A stretch of 64,000 nucleotides of DNA from Xanthomonas sp. DAR 35659 (GCF_041242975.1 NZ_CP162488.1:5074001-5138000), one strand, 5' to 3'; counted from the first letter of the stretch, positions 8,373 through 18,797 are shown. Translations and numbers: made by a program. The notes: generated from the letters alone by a model not told the origin.

Positions 8373-8663
8373 ATGCCGACGATGCGCCGCTTTCTGCCCT
8401 GCCTGATCCTGCTGCTGCTCCCGCTGGCCGCCGCGCACGCGTCCAACGCGCTGGCAAGCAAGCAGCGCAACGACTGCGTCTACACCGACGCCACCGATGC
8501 CGGCGCCACGCAGGCGCACCCGACCGCCGCGGCGCGTCCGCCCGGCTCGGCCAAGCCGGCGACCGCGGCGCCGAGCGGCAATGGCGGTGGCGGCGACGGC
8601 GATCTGGTGCCGCGCCTGCACATGCCCAAGTGGCACAGCTTCCTGCCGGGGATGTTCCGCTGA
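8373..8663 (+). CDS. Small exported hypothetical protein
   Basis: A 96-residue product with a clear signal peptide (MPTMRRFLPCLILLLLPLAA, cleavage likely after AHA) and a Pro/Ala/Gly-rich mature part ending KWHSFLPGMFR. One Cys is in the mature chain (NDCVYTD). No family is recognised. The stop overlaps the next gene's start region, so the two are probably translated together. The TAGAAT sequence at about 8342-8347 may be its -10 box. Confidence 0.65.
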   Translation: MPTMRRFLPCLILLLLPLAAAHASNALASKQRNDCVYTDATDAGATQAHPTAAARPPGSAKPATAAPSGNGGGGDGDLVPRLHMPKWHSFLPGMFR

Positions 8664-9418
8664 TCCCACGCTGGTTGCGCCGGCTGCTGCCGGCGCCCGA
8701 TCCGATCGACGAGGCGACCTGGCACCTGGTGCGGCAACGCTGCCCATGGGTGCCGGCGCTGGACGCGGCGCGCGAGCAGACGCTGCGTGCGCTGGCGGCG
8801 CAGTTCCTGCACAGCAAGACCATCTCGCCGCTGGCCGACCTGCAGCTCGACGCGGCGCAGCGGACCGTGCTCGCCGCCTTGTGCTGCCTGCCGCTGCTGG
8901 AGTTCGGCGCCGAGGGCCTGCGCGGCTGGTCGCAGTTGCTGGTGTATCCGGATGCCTTCCGCGTGCAGCGCAGCCACGTCGATGCGGCCGGCGTCCTGCA
9001 CGAATGGGAGGACGAACTGATCGGCGAGTCCTGGGACAGCGGCCCGCTGATCCTGTCCTGGGCCGACGTGCAGGCCGACCTGGACGACCCGCGCGCCGGC
9101 TACTGCGTGGCGGTGCACGAAATGGCGCACAAGCTCGACGTGCTCGACGGCGCCCTGGACGGCACGCCGCCGCTGCCGCGCGACTGGCAGCGGCAATGGG
9201 CCGCCGACTTCCAGCGCAGCTACGACGCGTTCTGCGAGCGCGTGGACCGCGGTCGCGCCAGCGAGATCGACGCCTATGCCGCCGAAGCGCCGGAAGAGTT
9301 CTTCGCCGTGGTCAGCGAATACCATTTCTCCGCGCCGGAGCGGTTGCAACGCGAGATGCCGGAAGTGGCGGCGCATCTGGCGCGGTTCTATGGCCGCTCT
9401 CCGTTCGCTGCCGCATAG
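8660..9418 (+). CDS. mtfA: MtfA-type zinc peptidase
   Basis: The family includes E. coli MtfA, a zinc aminopeptidase that also binds the glucose repressor Mlc. The product (about 252 residues) has the metal motif HEMAH (residues 153-157) and the later EEFFAVVSEYHF segment supplying another ligand. It also has the conserved LLVYPDAFRV and DSGPLILSWADV blocks. No ATG is available near the family's N-terminus: the frame enters from CTG 8660 (overlapping the upstream TGA) or TTG 8675, so the exact start is uncertain. Whether Mlc regulation exists in this organism is not shown here. Confidence 0.85.
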   Translation: MIPRWLRRLLPAPDPIDEATWHLVRQRCPWVPALDAAREQTLRALAAQFLHSKTISPLADLQLDAAQRTVLAALCCLPLLEFGAEGLRGWSQLLVYPDAFRVQRSHVDAAGVLHEWEDELIGESWDSGPLILSWADVQADLDDPRAGYCVAVHEMAHKLDVLDGALDGTPPLPRDWQRQWAADFQRSYDAFCERVDRGRASEIDAYAAEAPEEFFAVVSEYHFSAPERLQREMPEVAAHLARFYGRSPFAAA

Positions 9419-9579
9419 GCGCTCGGTATGGGGGGTACGCAAGAGGAGATCGCAGCACGAGGAAGCTCCTGCAGGACCTAGTTCGACCACGACGCGCGCA
9501 GTGGTGAACCTTCCAGCTTCGGATGCCGTCGGGACCGAAGTCCCCCACAGTTCACCCGATCGGCTCACCGCAAGCCCCT

Positions 9580-9720
9580 TGTAGGAGCGGCTTCAGCCGC
9601 GACCGAACGAAGTCGAAACCGCACTGACTCCGGACACTGCCTGTCGGGGCTGAAGCCCCTCCTACAGTGCACCCGACCCTCTCGACGCGCGCCCCTGTGG
9701 GAGCGACTTCAGTCGCGATG
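9580..9720. repeat. REP cluster, one chimeric pair plus one half-site
   Basis: 9580-9666 holds TGTAGGAGCGGCTTCAGCCG paired with a diverged arm (GTCGGGGCTGAAGCCCCTCC). 9695-9720 is a further half-site of the CTGTGGGAGCGACTTCAGTC variant. The rest of the interval 9419-9803 shows no gene. Confidence 0.85.
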
Positions 9721-9803
9721 GGCGGAGCGGCAGACCTGACAATGTCGAACGGCATCGGCGCCTAGCCCTCGGTCGCGCATGCGACAAGGCCACACCGCAT
9801 ACC

Positions 9804-10994
9804 TCACACCAGTTGCAGATCCCGCGCATGCGCTTGCGGGAACACCTTCTGCAACTGCGTCGGCGACAGTCCCCACATGCGACCGAGCAGCCCGGCGAAC
9901 AGATCGCGATAGTTGGTCAGCACCGGGTAGTCGCGATCCTGGAACAACTTGTCCTTGCTCACCGCCACCTGCTCGCCGGCGATGCGGCCACCCTTGACCG
10001 CGCCGCCCAGCACCCAGTACGTGGTGCCATGGCCATGGTCGGTGCCCTTGTCGCCGTTCTCGCGGAAGGTGCGGCCGAACTCGGACAGCACCACCACCAC
10101 CGTATTGCGCCACTCCGGCCCCAGCGCGTCGGCATAGGCCGCCAGCCCTTCGGACAGGTTGCCCAGGTTGGTCGCCAGCGGACCATCGGTGCTGCCCTGG
10201 TTGACGTGGGTGTCCCAGCCGCCGACGTCGACGAAGCCGAGCCGGTAGCGCTCGCGCATCAGCGTGGCGATGCGCCGGGTCTCGTCGGCGAAGGTGCGCG
10301 CGCTGGCGGCGCCGCGGTTGGCCTGCTGCATCTCGTCGCGCAGCGCCTGCGAGACCTGCTGGCGCAGCGCCAGGCCCTCGTGCGCGGCGCTGGCCAGCGG
10401 CGTGCCGTGGTACATGCCGGACAGGATGTCGGCCTGACGCTGGTCGAAGGCCGGGGTGGGATTGCGCTTGAGCGAGAGGTTGGGGATGTCGCCGCCGCCC
10501 TGGAAGCTCAGCGGCAAGGAGTCGGTGAAGGCGATCGACGGCGTGCCGGTGGCCACCTGCGACAGCCGCGCCAGGAAGCCGGTGCGGTAGTCGCTGCGCT
10601 GGCCGGCCGGTTGTCCGGCCTCGATGTTGTCCTGGGTCTCGAAATGGCTGCGCGACAGATCGTCGGTGCCGGCGAAGGGCACGAAGGCCAACTGCTTGTC
10701 GGTCCACAGCGGCAGCAGCGTGTCGCGCAGCCGCGGGTTCAAACCCCACTGCGCGTCCAACGCGATCGCGCTGTTGGGATTGGCCGGATCCGGCCTGGCG
10801 ATCGCCAGGCTCGGGCGCGAGGCGTAGTAGAAATCGCTGGCGTAAGGCACCAGCAGGTTGTTGCTGTCGTAGCCGCCGCGCAGGAACACCACCAGCAAGC
10901 GCGGCGAGGGCGCCGGCGCGGCGAACAGGCGCCCGGCGAACGGCAGGCTGGCGGCCGCGGCGGCGGAAGCGAACAGGAACTGGCGACGGTGCAT
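9804..10994 (-). CDS. DUF1501 family exported protein
   Basis: The 396-residue product begins MHRRQFLFASAAAAASLPFA, a twin-arginine-type signal, and contains the family blocks VVFLRGGYDSNNLLVPY, FVPFAGTDDLSRSHFETQDN and VVVLSEFGRTFRENGDKGTD, followed by HGHG. DUF1501 proteins belong to the alkaline-phosphatase/sulfatase-like superfamily; their substrate is unknown. It is 62 bp downstream of, and surely co-transcribed with, a DUF1800 gene. The two families are paired in many bacteria, which suggests a shared periplasmic job. The frame stays open far upstream but the signal peptide fixes the start. Confidence 0.85.
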   Translation of the reverse strand: MHRRQFLFASAAAAASLPFAGRLFAAPAPSPRLLVVFLRGGYDSNNLLVPYASDFYYASRPSLAIARPDPANPNSAIALDAQWGLNPRLRDTLLPLWTDKQLAFVPFAGTDDLSRSHFETQDNIEAGQPAGQRSDYRTGFLARLSQVATGTPSIAFTDSLPLSFQGGGDIPNLSLKRNPTPAFDQRQADILSGMYHGTPLASAAHEGLALRQQVSQALRDEMQQANRGAASARTFADETRRIATLMRERYRLGFVDVGGWDTHVNQGSTDGPLATNLGNLSEGLAAYADALGPEWRNTVVVVLSEFGRTFRENGDKGTDHGHGTTYWVLGGAVKGGRIAGEQVAVSKDKLFQDRDYPVLTNYRDLFAGLLGRMWGLSPTQLQKVFPQAHARDLQLV

Positions 10995-11056
10995 GACGGT
11001 ATCTCCGAGAGCGTCGGGCGCGGCGGCGATCGCCGCGCCCGGCGCGATGGGCCGGA

Positions 11057-12637
11057 TCAGCGGTAGTTGAAATCCGGCGAGGCCAGCAGGAACGCGTTCC
11101 ACTCCTGTTGCGAACGCGCCTGCGCCAGCGCCTGGCGGGTGGCTTGCCCGAGTTGCGGTTCGATCGCCTGGTAGTACAGCGGCGTGGTCAGTTGCGGAAA
11201 GCCACCGCGCTGCTGCCCGTCGCTGGTGAACAGCTGCGTATTGCCGCCGCCGATCGCGCGCGCGATCTCGAAGCGCTGCGCCATCTGCCCGGAGCTGTTC
11301 CAGGCGCTGGACTGCAGCGGCCAGCCGTCGGGCGTGATGCGGCCGTAGGTCGGCTCGCCCATCTGGCTCAACCAGCCCAGCAACGGCTGTGGATTGACGA
11401 TGGTCTGCCCGTCGTAGGCCAGGCGCAGCGACGACACCAGGAAGCGGTACGGATCCTTGAACTTGCGCGGCGCCCCGGCGGCCATTTCCGGCGCGGTGAA
11501 CATCACCTGCAGCACCTGCGCGATATCGCCGTCGCTGCGCTGGAACACGCGCGCCATCTTGTCCACCAGCGCCGGCGGCGGATCGTCGGCGACGAAGTAT
11601 TCGGCCAGGCGCTGCGACACGAAGTGCGCGCAGGCCGGCTGGCGCACGATCAGCTGCACCGCGCGCTCGACCTCGTCGAACCCGCCGCCGGCGATGCGCT
11701 GGCCGAGCAGGGTCTTGTCGCCGGGTTGGTGCCGCGCCGGGTTGAACTCGAACGCGCCGCGGCGCAGATACTGCGCCTGCTGTTGCGGCGGCAACTTCGG
11801 CGGCGCGTCGCGGTTGGGCGGGGCGATGCCGACGCCGGTGAGGATCAGCGCCAGCTGCTGCACGTCGTGCTGGCTGTAGCCGCTGTTCACGCCGAGCGTA
11901 TGCAGTTCCATCAGCTCGCGCGCGTAGTTCTCGTTGACCTTGCCCTTGGCGTTCTGCGCGTTGTCCAGGTACTCCAGCATGGCCGGACTCTGCAGCGTCG
12001 CCATCACCAGGTCGGAGAACTTGCCCAGCGCATGCGGGCGGATCGCGTTGTCGGTGTAGTCGGCGACCGTCCAGTGCAGGCGTCCCTTGTCGGCGAACAC
12101 GCTGAAGTGGTTGAGCCAGAACCACACCATCTGCTCGCGCAGTTGGTCGGGCGAATACACCGCGCGCAGCAGCTGCGCCTGCCGCGCCTGCGCCAGCATC
12201 GCGTCGGCGCGCTGCTGCAGCTCCTTCTTCGCCGCGACCTTGGCGTCGCCGTCGGGCATGGCCTTGATGTACTGCTGGCGCGCATCCAACTGCTTGAGCA
12301 GTTCCTGCACCGGCGTATGCAGCGCCTCGTAGCCGTCCAGTTGCGCGCGCACCGCCGCCGGCAACGCGGCGTCGCCGCTGGCCGCCTGCAGTTGTTCGCG
12401 CAGGAAGCGCTTGCGCCCGTCGCGCTGCAGTTGCTGCACGCTGCCGCTGTCCAGGCCGGCGCTCATCGATTGCAGCCAGCGCGCGTCGTCGCGTTCGAGC
12501 ACCTTCTGGCTGCCGGCGATGGCGGCCACGGTGAACAACACCAGCAGCAGCGACAGCAGCAGGCGCTGCGCATTGCGCAACGCGCGGCGTCCGTGCACGC
12601 GCAGACGCGAGGCGGAAGGTGGCCGAGGCTTGGGCAT
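11057..12637 (-). CDS. DUF1800 family exported protein
   Basis: A 526-residue protein with a basic N-terminus and one hydrophobic signal or anchor (RLLLSLLLVLFTVAAIAGSQ, residues about 25-44). Family blocks are MVWFWLNHFSVFADKGRLHW, NENYARELMELHTLGVNSGY and later RFLVSSLRLAYDGQ. Function is unknown in the family. It is the promoter-proximal partner of the DUF1501 gene. The REP-free interval 12638-12779 separates it from phoQ. Confidence 0.85.
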   Translation of the reverse strand: MPKPRPPSASRLRVHGRRALRNAQRLLLSLLLVLFTVAAIAGSQKVLERDDARWLQSMSAGLDSGSVQQLQRDGRKRFLREQLQAASGDAALPAAVRAQLDGYEALHTPVQELLKQLDARQQYIKAMPDGDAKVAAKKELQQRADAMLAQARQAQLLRAVYSPDQLREQMVWFWLNHFSVFADKGRLHWTVADYTDNAIRPHALGKFSDLVMATLQSPAMLEYLDNAQNAKGKVNENYARELMELHTLGVNSGYSQHDVQQLALILTGVGIAPPNRDAPPKLPPQQQAQYLRRGAFEFNPARHQPGDKTLLGQRIAGGGFDEVERAVQLIVRQPACAHFVSQRLAEYFVADDPPPALVDKMARVFQRSDGDIAQVLQVMFTAPEMAAGAPRKFKDPYRFLVSSLRLAYDGQTIVNPQPLLGWLSQMGEPTYGRITPDGWPLQSSAWNSSGQMAQRFEIARAIGGGNTQLFTSDGQQRGGFPQLTTPLYYQAIEPQLGQATRQALAQARSQQEWNAFLLASPDFNYR

Positions 12638-12779
12638 GCGGCGCTCCTTGACCGGTAACCGGGTGTGAAGACCCGCGCAGTATCCGCGTCTGCCCGTGTC
12701 GCGCGTTAAGCGGTTGTCGGAAGCGCCCGCGGCATTTGCGCGGGATTCACCTGGCGGCCCTGGTGGCCGATCGATCCAG

Positions 12780-14216
12780 CTACAGGCCCGGCGGCAGGGT
12801 CACCAGGAAGCGCGCGCCGCCCAGCTCCTCGGACCGGCTCACCTGCAGTTCGCCGCGGTAGCCCTTGACCAGGTCCTGCACGATCGCCAGGCCGATGCCG
12901 TGGCCATGCACGCGCTCGTCGCCGCGCACGCCGCGCTGCAGGATGTGCGCGACCTCCTCCGGGGCGATGCCGGGGCCGTCGTCCTCCACCGAGATCACCA
13001 AGCCGGCGCGGCGGCTGCCGGTGGCCGGGGCCGGATGCACGCTCAGCAGCACCCTGCGCCGCGCCCACTTGAACGCGTTTTCGAGCAGGTTGCCGAGCAG
13101 TTCCTGCAGGTCGCCGGGTTCGCCGTGGAAGCGCGCGCTCGGCTCGATGTCGAACTCGCACAGCACGCCCTTGGCCGCGTACACCTTCTCCAGCCCGCGC
13201 ACGATCTCCTCGGCGTTGGGCTCGATCGGCAGCGGCGCGGAGAACAGCTTGTGGCCGCTGGAGGCGGCGCGGCTGAGCTGGTAGGTCACCAGGTTGTTCA
13301 TGCGTCGCAGCTGCACGTCCAGTTCCTCGCGCAGTTCCGGGCCCTGGGTGCCGCTGTCGAGCTGGGTGCGCAGCACCGCCAGCGGCGTCTTCAGGCTGTG
13401 CGCCAGGTCGGCCAGGGTGTTGCGCTGGCGGTCCAGGTTCTCGCGCTCGCTCTCGATGAAGGCGTTGATGCTGTCGGTCAGCGGTTCCAGCTCGCGCGGA
13501 TGGCGGTCGCCCATGCGCAGCGCTTCGCCGCGCTGCACCTTGGTCAGTTCGTTGATCACGCGCCGCAGCGGGCGCAGGCTCCACTGCAGGATGAAGGCCT
13601 GCAGCAGTAACAGGATCAAGCCGGCGCCGCCGAGGTTGAACCACACCCGGTGGCGGAACACCAACAGCTGCGCGCCCAGCGCGCGGGTGTCCTCCATGAT
13701 GTAGATGGTGACCGGGGTTTCCTTGTCGCGGCGCACGTAGGCCAGGCCGATGCCGTAGCGGTAGACCTCGCCTTCGCTGCCGTCGATCTGGGTCATCGGC
13801 CAGGGGCCGTCGAAGGTTTCCTGGCGCGGCTCGAGCATGCCGCCCGTGGGCGGCAGCGGGCCTTCGCTGGACATCGAGACCCACCGTTCGTTGGGCATCA
13901 CGATCTGCGCGTACAGACCGCTGCCGGGCCGGTCGAAATGCGGGTCCGGCGGCGGCTTGTCGCTGTTGATGTACAGCGAGCCGTCGCGCGCCACGTCCAC
14001 ATTGTTGGCGTAGGCGGTGGCGTAGCTCTTCAGGCGTTCGCGCAGGTTGCTCAGTGCGGTATCGGCGAAGGCCTGGTCTAGCGCGTAGCCGGCCGCGGCC
14101 AGGAACGCCACCAGGCTCAGGCTGGCGGCCAGCAACTGGCGCGCCTGCAGCGAGCGCGGGCGCCAGCGCTTGTACCATTTGGGCCGTGCCGGCACGCCTT
14201 CGCGTCCTTCGATCAC
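12780..14216 (-). CDS. phoQ: PhoQ-type sensor histidine kinase
   Basis: Senses periplasmic signals (Mg2+, pH, cationic peptides in related systems) and phosphorylates PhoP. The 478 residues show a first membrane segment (about 27-47), a periplasmic domain (about 48-190), a second segment (about 193-212), HAMP, a dimerisation box LADLAHSLKTPLAVL with His273, and an ATPase domain with LLENAFKWA and DDGPGIAPEE. The phospho-box reads HSLKTP rather than the commoner HELRTP, as in other PhoQ proteins. It begins 22 bp after phoP stops. Confidence 0.92.
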   Translation of the reverse strand: MIEGREGVPARPKWYKRWRPRSLQARQLLAASLSLVAFLAAAGYALDQAFADTALSNLRERLKSYATAYANNVDVARDGSLYINSDKPPPDPHFDRPGSGLYAQIVMPNERWVSMSSEGPLPPTGGMLEPRQETFDGPWPMTQIDGSEGEVYRYGIGLAYVRRDKETPVTIYIMEDTRALGAQLLVFRHRVWFNLGGAGLILLLLQAFILQWSLRPLRRVINELTKVQRGEALRMGDRHPRELEPLTDSINAFIESERENLDRQRNTLADLAHSLKTPLAVLRTQLDSGTQGPELREELDVQLRRMNNLVTYQLSRAASSGHKLFSAPLPIEPNAEEIVRGLEKVYAAKGVLCEFDIEPSARFHGEPGDLQELLGNLLENAFKWARRRVLLSVHPAPATGSRRAGLVISVEDDGPGIAPEEVAHILQRGVRGDERVHGHGIGLAIVQDLVKGYRGELQVSRSEELGGARFLVTLPPGL

Positions 14217-14238
14217 GCGTCGCAGCGGCGTGCGCCGA

Positions 14239-14922
14239 TCAGCCTTCGGTGCGCGGGATGGCGAAGCGGTAGCCGCGGCCGCGCACGGTCTCGATCGGCT
14301 TCAGTTCGCCGTCCGGGTCCAGCTTCTTGCGCAGGCGGCCGATGAACACTTCCAGCACGTTGGAATCGCGGTCGAAATCCTGCTGGTAGATGTGCTCGGT
14401 GAGGTCGGCCTTGGAGACCAGTTCGCCGGCATGCATCATCAGGTACTCGAGCACCTTGTACTCGTAGCTGGTCAGGTCGACGTTGCTGCCGCTGACGCTG
14501 ACCGTCTGCGCCGCCAGGTCCAGCGCGACCGGGCCGCATTCCAGGGTCGGCTTGCTCCAGCCCGCGGCGCGGCGCAGCAGCGCGTTGACCCGCGCCAGCA
14601 ACTCCTCCACGTGGAACGGCTTGACCAGATAGTCGTCGGCGCCCTGCTTCAGGCCCTCGACCTTGTCCTGCCAGCTCGAGCGCGCGGTCAGGATCAGCAC
14701 CGGAAACTTCTTGCCTTCGTCGCGCAGCGCCTTGATCAGTTCCATGCCCGACATCTTCGGCAGGCCGAGGTCGATGATGCCCACGTCGAACGGCACCTCG
14801 CGGCCCATGTACAGGCCTTCCTCGCCGTCCTGCGCCGCATCCACCGCGAATCCCTCGCGCTTGAGGCGGGCGGCCAGGGTCTCGCGCAGGGGGGCTTCGT
14901 CTTCGACCAGAAGGATACGCAT
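14239..14922 (-). CDS. phoP: PhoP-type response regulator
   Basis: OmpR-family transcription factor of 227 residues: receiver domain with acidic pocket (VEDE), phospho-acceptor Asp51 (in VGIIDLGLPKMSG) and the KPF lysine, then a winged-helix DNA-binding domain ending VRGRGYRFAIPRTEG. In Xanthomonas PhoP controls virulence and stress genes, including hrp regulation. It is first in the phoP-phoQ operon; the small PepSY-type gene lies 78 bp upstream on the same strand and may share the transcript. Confidence 0.93.
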   Translation of the reverse strand: MRILLVEDEAPLRETLAARLKREGFAVDAAQDGEEGLYMGREVPFDVGIIDLGLPKMSGMELIKALRDEGKKFPVLILTARSSWQDKVEGLKQGADDYLVKPFHVEELLARVNALLRRAAGWSKPTLECGPVALDLAAQTVSVSGSNVDLTSYEYKVLEYLMMHAGELVSKADLTEHIYQQDFDRDSNVLEVFIGRLRKKLDPDGELKPIETVRGRGYRFAIPRTEG

Positions 14923-15000
14923 GAACTCTCCCTAGTGACTTCTTACAGATGGCCGGCGGCCGGGACGTGGGTATTGCAAGCTGAACGAAACTATCCGGGC

Positions 15001-15387
15001 TCAGGGGTTATCGTTGCGTGGTGGTTCCTGCGGATCGGCCGGGCGCGGCACGCGTGGCGGCGCGGCGCCGGGCGGCTGCGGGTCGTCCATGTAGCGCACG
15101 CGCCCGCGGCCGTCCATGTACTTGACCCGGTTGATGTCGCGGCCGTCGAACGGCACGCGCTCGGCGCCGAGGATCTGTCCGCCGGTGGAGCGCTGCACCC
15201 GGCGCACCGCGTCGGACAGCGAACTGCCGTGGTAGTCGCGCGACCGCGGCGGCTCCGGCGCCATGCGCGGCGCCGGCGGGCCCGGCGGACCCGACTGCGC
15301 CCAGCCATCGCTGACGGCCGTGAGCGCCAGGGCGATCACGACAGCGGTTCGGCAGTGGCGGAGAGTGGCGGAGGTCACGACAGGCAT
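15001..15387 (-). CDS. PepSY-type small exported protein upstream of phoPQ
   Basis: A 128-residue product with a signal peptide (MPVVTSATLRHCRTAVVIAL), a Pro-rich spacer and a domain with LSDAVRRVQRSTGGQILGAE, then GRDINRVKYMDGRGRVRYMD. This is the helix-strand-strand pattern of PepSY modules. Such proteins often sit beside two-component systems and are thought to modulate them or a protease. I chose ATG 15387; the frame extends 24 codons upstream without features. Its location directly before phoP suggests a link to Mg2+/peptide sensing, which is inference. Confidence 0.7.
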   Translation of the reverse strand: MPVVTSATLRHCRTAVVIALALTAVSDGWAQSGPPGPPAPRMAPEPPRSRDYHGSSLSDAVRRVQRSTGGQILGAERVPFDGRDINRVKYMDGRGRVRYMDDPQPPGAAPPRVPRPADPQEPPRNDNP

Positions 15388-15762
15388 CCTAACGGACTGA
15401 TCGGAAACGTTCAAAAGTTGTGAAACCAGCCGCATGGCGGCGGCGGCACGATTTCGCAAAATCGAGGCAAATTCTTGATTTTTCGGGGTGAATCCGATCT
15501 GAACTTTTCCGGCGACGACCGCCCGCGTTCAGTGAAATGAACTCGTATCGCCCTGCCCCTCGGACCATACCGGCGCCGCCCGCCCCGCTTCGACAAGGGT
15601 CTTGCGACCCTGCGCCGACGCCCTGGCCCAGTCCCGCAAGCTGAACAATCTAACTGAATGCGCGGCCGAGGCGGGGCTGCGGCCCCATTCGAAACGGCAT
15701 GCACGGTCAGGCGGGAATGGCGCTGGCAGCGGGCGCCGTGGCGCCGTGGCGCCGGGGGGACG
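15388..15762. other. Intergenic region with AT-richer promoter zone
   Basis: Bases about 15395-15545 are clearly richer in A and T than the surroundings and contain TGAAC/GTTCA repeats (GTTCAAAAG, CTGAAC, GTTCAG), which could be part of a promoter for the PepSY-phoPQ genes. The remainder up to the end of dusA holds no recognisable gene. Confidence 0.4.
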
Positions 15763-16755
<993 letters not shown>

Positions 16756-16835
16756 GCGTTGGTATGTTTAGCGGCGCGCACGGGCGCCGCATCAGTGACA
16801 GCGGCCATTATCCCGCAACGCGGCGCCGGTAGCGT

Positions 16836-17780
16836 TCAGGTCTGGCGGACGTTCGCCCGCAGCCAGCCCTCGACATCCTGAAGTCGGGCACCGACCATGT
16901 GGTTGAAGGTCCGCTCGACCTCCCATGAGACGCCCTTGCCCTGGGCGAACGCTGCACGATACTTCTTGATCATGTTCGCAGGATCCTGCGCCAATTCCTG
17001 CATCAATTGCGGGACGCTCCAGACCGACAGCTCGACATGCAGGCCGAGCGCCCTCTCCAGGATGTCCGGCAACTCGCCGTAACGAATCGTGTCGCCGGCG
17101 AGGTAGACGATCGCGTTCCGAATCACCGGCGAATGGAACACGATGCGCGCGGTCATCGCCCCGATATCGTCCGGGGTCGTCAAGGTGACGCCGTTGTCTG
17201 CGGAACCCAGCGCATTGACCCGTTTCGCCGCGAAGTCGACCACGCCGAAATCGGGCTCGAACAGGTAGCTGGTGAACATCCCGGTGGAAATGATCACCCA
17301 GTCCATCGCCGACTGCGACCGCAGGTACTCACGCACGTCCAACTGGGCGTCGAACAGATCCTGCGGTCCGCCGCGACCGATGGCGTCGAAGTCCACGCCG
17401 AATTGCCAGGGGAAGTAGCGCGGGATCCCCGATGCGACTGCGGCGCGGGCAACCTTCATCGGCATATCGCGGCCAGCGGCATATCCGGTGCAGCCGATGA
17501 CGGTGTCGAACCGGGAGAACACGGCCGCCAGTTCGTCCACGGAAGCGGCGACCAGATCGCCGGCGACGCGTTCGACGCCGAGCGCGCGAAGTTCTTCCAC
17601 CACTTCGCGTTTTTCTGGCAGTTGGGAGTCGATGGACGCCTGCCGCAGCATGACGCTGACACGAGTCCCAGGGTGCTGCTGCGCGAGTCGGGCGAGGTTG
17701 CGAATGACCGGCAAGCCAAGCTCGCCGGCGCCAAGGACCAGGATGGACCTGGAGGGTGCACTGTGCTGTTGGGAGGACAT
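16836..17780 (-). CDS. NmrA-like NAD(P)-binding protein
   Basis: A 314-residue protein of the atypical short-chain dehydrogenase class: nucleotide-binding ILVLGAGELGLPVIRNLARL at residues about 13-32, then VIGCTGYAAGRD and GIPRYFPWQFGVDFD. This last block resembles isoflavone-reductase/aromatic alcohol reductase relatives. It may act as a reductase or redox sensor. It faces the HxlR regulator gene with 72 bp between the starts, so that regulator probably controls it. Confidence 0.8.
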   Translation of the reverse strand: MSSQQHSAPSRSILVLGAGELGLPVIRNLARLAQQHPGTRVSVMLRQASIDSQLPEKREVVEELRALGVERVAGDLVAASVDELAAVFSRFDTVIGCTGYAAGRDMPMKVARAAVASGIPRYFPWQFGVDFDAIGRGGPQDLFDAQLDVREYLRSQSAMDWVIISTGMFTSYLFEPDFGVVDFAAKRVNALGSADNGVTLTTPDDIGAMTARIVFHSPVIRNAIVYLAGDTIRYGELPDILERALGLHVELSVWSVPQLMQELAQDPANMIKKYRAAFAQGKGVSWEVERTFNHMVGARLQDVEGWLRANVRQT

Positions 17781-17852
17781 CGGATGACCACGTGTGTGTA
17801 CGATGGCGCCGATTCTGCCTCCCGTGCAGACAGCGCATAAGAAGGCACACGC

Positions 17853-18317
17853 ATGATACCGATCGCTCCAGTCATGAGTTCCGAGGAGCTGCTGCAGCAC
17901 TCTCAATCGATATGCGATGGCATGAGTGCAGACGACGACGGCTTGCGTCGCGAGGTGCTGTCGCATGCGGGAAATCGCTGGTCCCTCGGCATCATTCACG
18001 CGCTTGGCGTATACGGAACGCTGCGTCATGCCGACGTGGCGCGCCGGATGCGGGGAATCACGCAGCGCATGCTGACACGGACCCTTCGTCACCTCGAGCG
18101 GGATGGATTGATCAGCAGGCACGATTTCGGAGAGGTTCCGCCCCGCGTGGAGTACACCATCACGCCACTGGGCAAGGACCTGCTGATCCTGATGATTCCC
18201 ATGTGGACCTGGGTCGTCGAGCGGGCCGAAGACTTCCGCACATGTCGCCAGGCGTTCGATGCGGCGCACGCGGACAACGTATCTGCTCGCACGGCATCCA
18301 AGGAAGACCTGGCGTAG
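17853..18317 (+). CDS. HxlR-family transcriptional regulator
   Basis: A 154-residue winged-helix protein. The HxlR core runs from about residue 40 to 125: NRWSLGIIHALGVYGTLRHA, GITQRMLTRTLRHLERDGLI, and VEYTITPLGKDLL. Members often respond to aldehydes, quinones or thiol stress and control a divergent oxidoreductase, here the NmrA-like gene. The start could also be the ATG at codon 8 (MSSEELLQ). Confidence 0.88.
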   Translation: MIPIAPVMSSEELLQHSQSICDGMSADDDGLRREVLSHAGNRWSLGIIHALGVYGTLRHADVARRMRGITQRMLTRTLRHLERDGLISRHDFGEVPPRVEYTITPLGKDLLILMIPMWTWVVERAEDFRTCRQAFDAAHADNVSARTASKEDLA

Positions 18318-18721
18318 CGCTGACGTTGTTCGCGCGGTCGCTACCGTTGGCGTGGGCACTCTCACGCTCGTGCACGTCGGCTGCAAAGACGTGGCCTGCT
18401 GTGGAGTGGTTCACCCAGGCCGCGGGCATGGCATTCGGATCGGTGGAGACGTAGATGACCGCAGCGCAGGTGATCAGGCCGAAGCGCGGGTGATGCCGGG
18501 CACCGGGCCGCCGATGCATCGACGCCCAGATCGTTGCCGGCCCCGGCAAGATAGGGCAAGGGACCGGTCACGACGCGGTTCTGCACGTCCGCGACGAAGC
18601 TGCCCCACTACGCCGCACACCATGCCGGGCGCAATCAAGCGATCCGTATAGGCCGATACCTGAGACCAGGAACGCCGGCTCACCCCTGGCGTGATCCCGG
18701 CACAGCGCGTGGCGCGGGTGC
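18318..18721. other. Gene-free interval before metE
   Basis: About 400 bp without a convincing gene. Short frames on the minus strand have patches that look protein-like (for example AAVIYVSTDPNAMP), so this may hold decayed coding sequence, but no frame is continuous enough to call a pseudogene. Confidence 0.35.
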
Positions 18722-18789
18722 TTGACCGCTGCTCGCATCCGCCCTATCGTGCGCTCGCCGAAGGTATTCATCGCTTCATTCGGATGAAG
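18722..18789 (+). promoter_or_regulatory. Candidate metE promoter and inverted repeat
   Basis: TTGACC (18722-18727) and TATCGT (18745-18750) are separated by 17 bp. A perfect inverted repeat CTTCAT-TCGG-ATGAAG follows at 18774-18789, just before the riboswitch; it resembles a regulator half-site pair but could be part of the leader fold. Confidence 0.4.
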
Positions 18790-18797
18790 GGATGAAT

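Noticed and set aside
18318..18721. Possible decayed gene before metE
   Set aside because: Only scattered protein-like patches, in more than one phase, with no continuous frame or recognised family.
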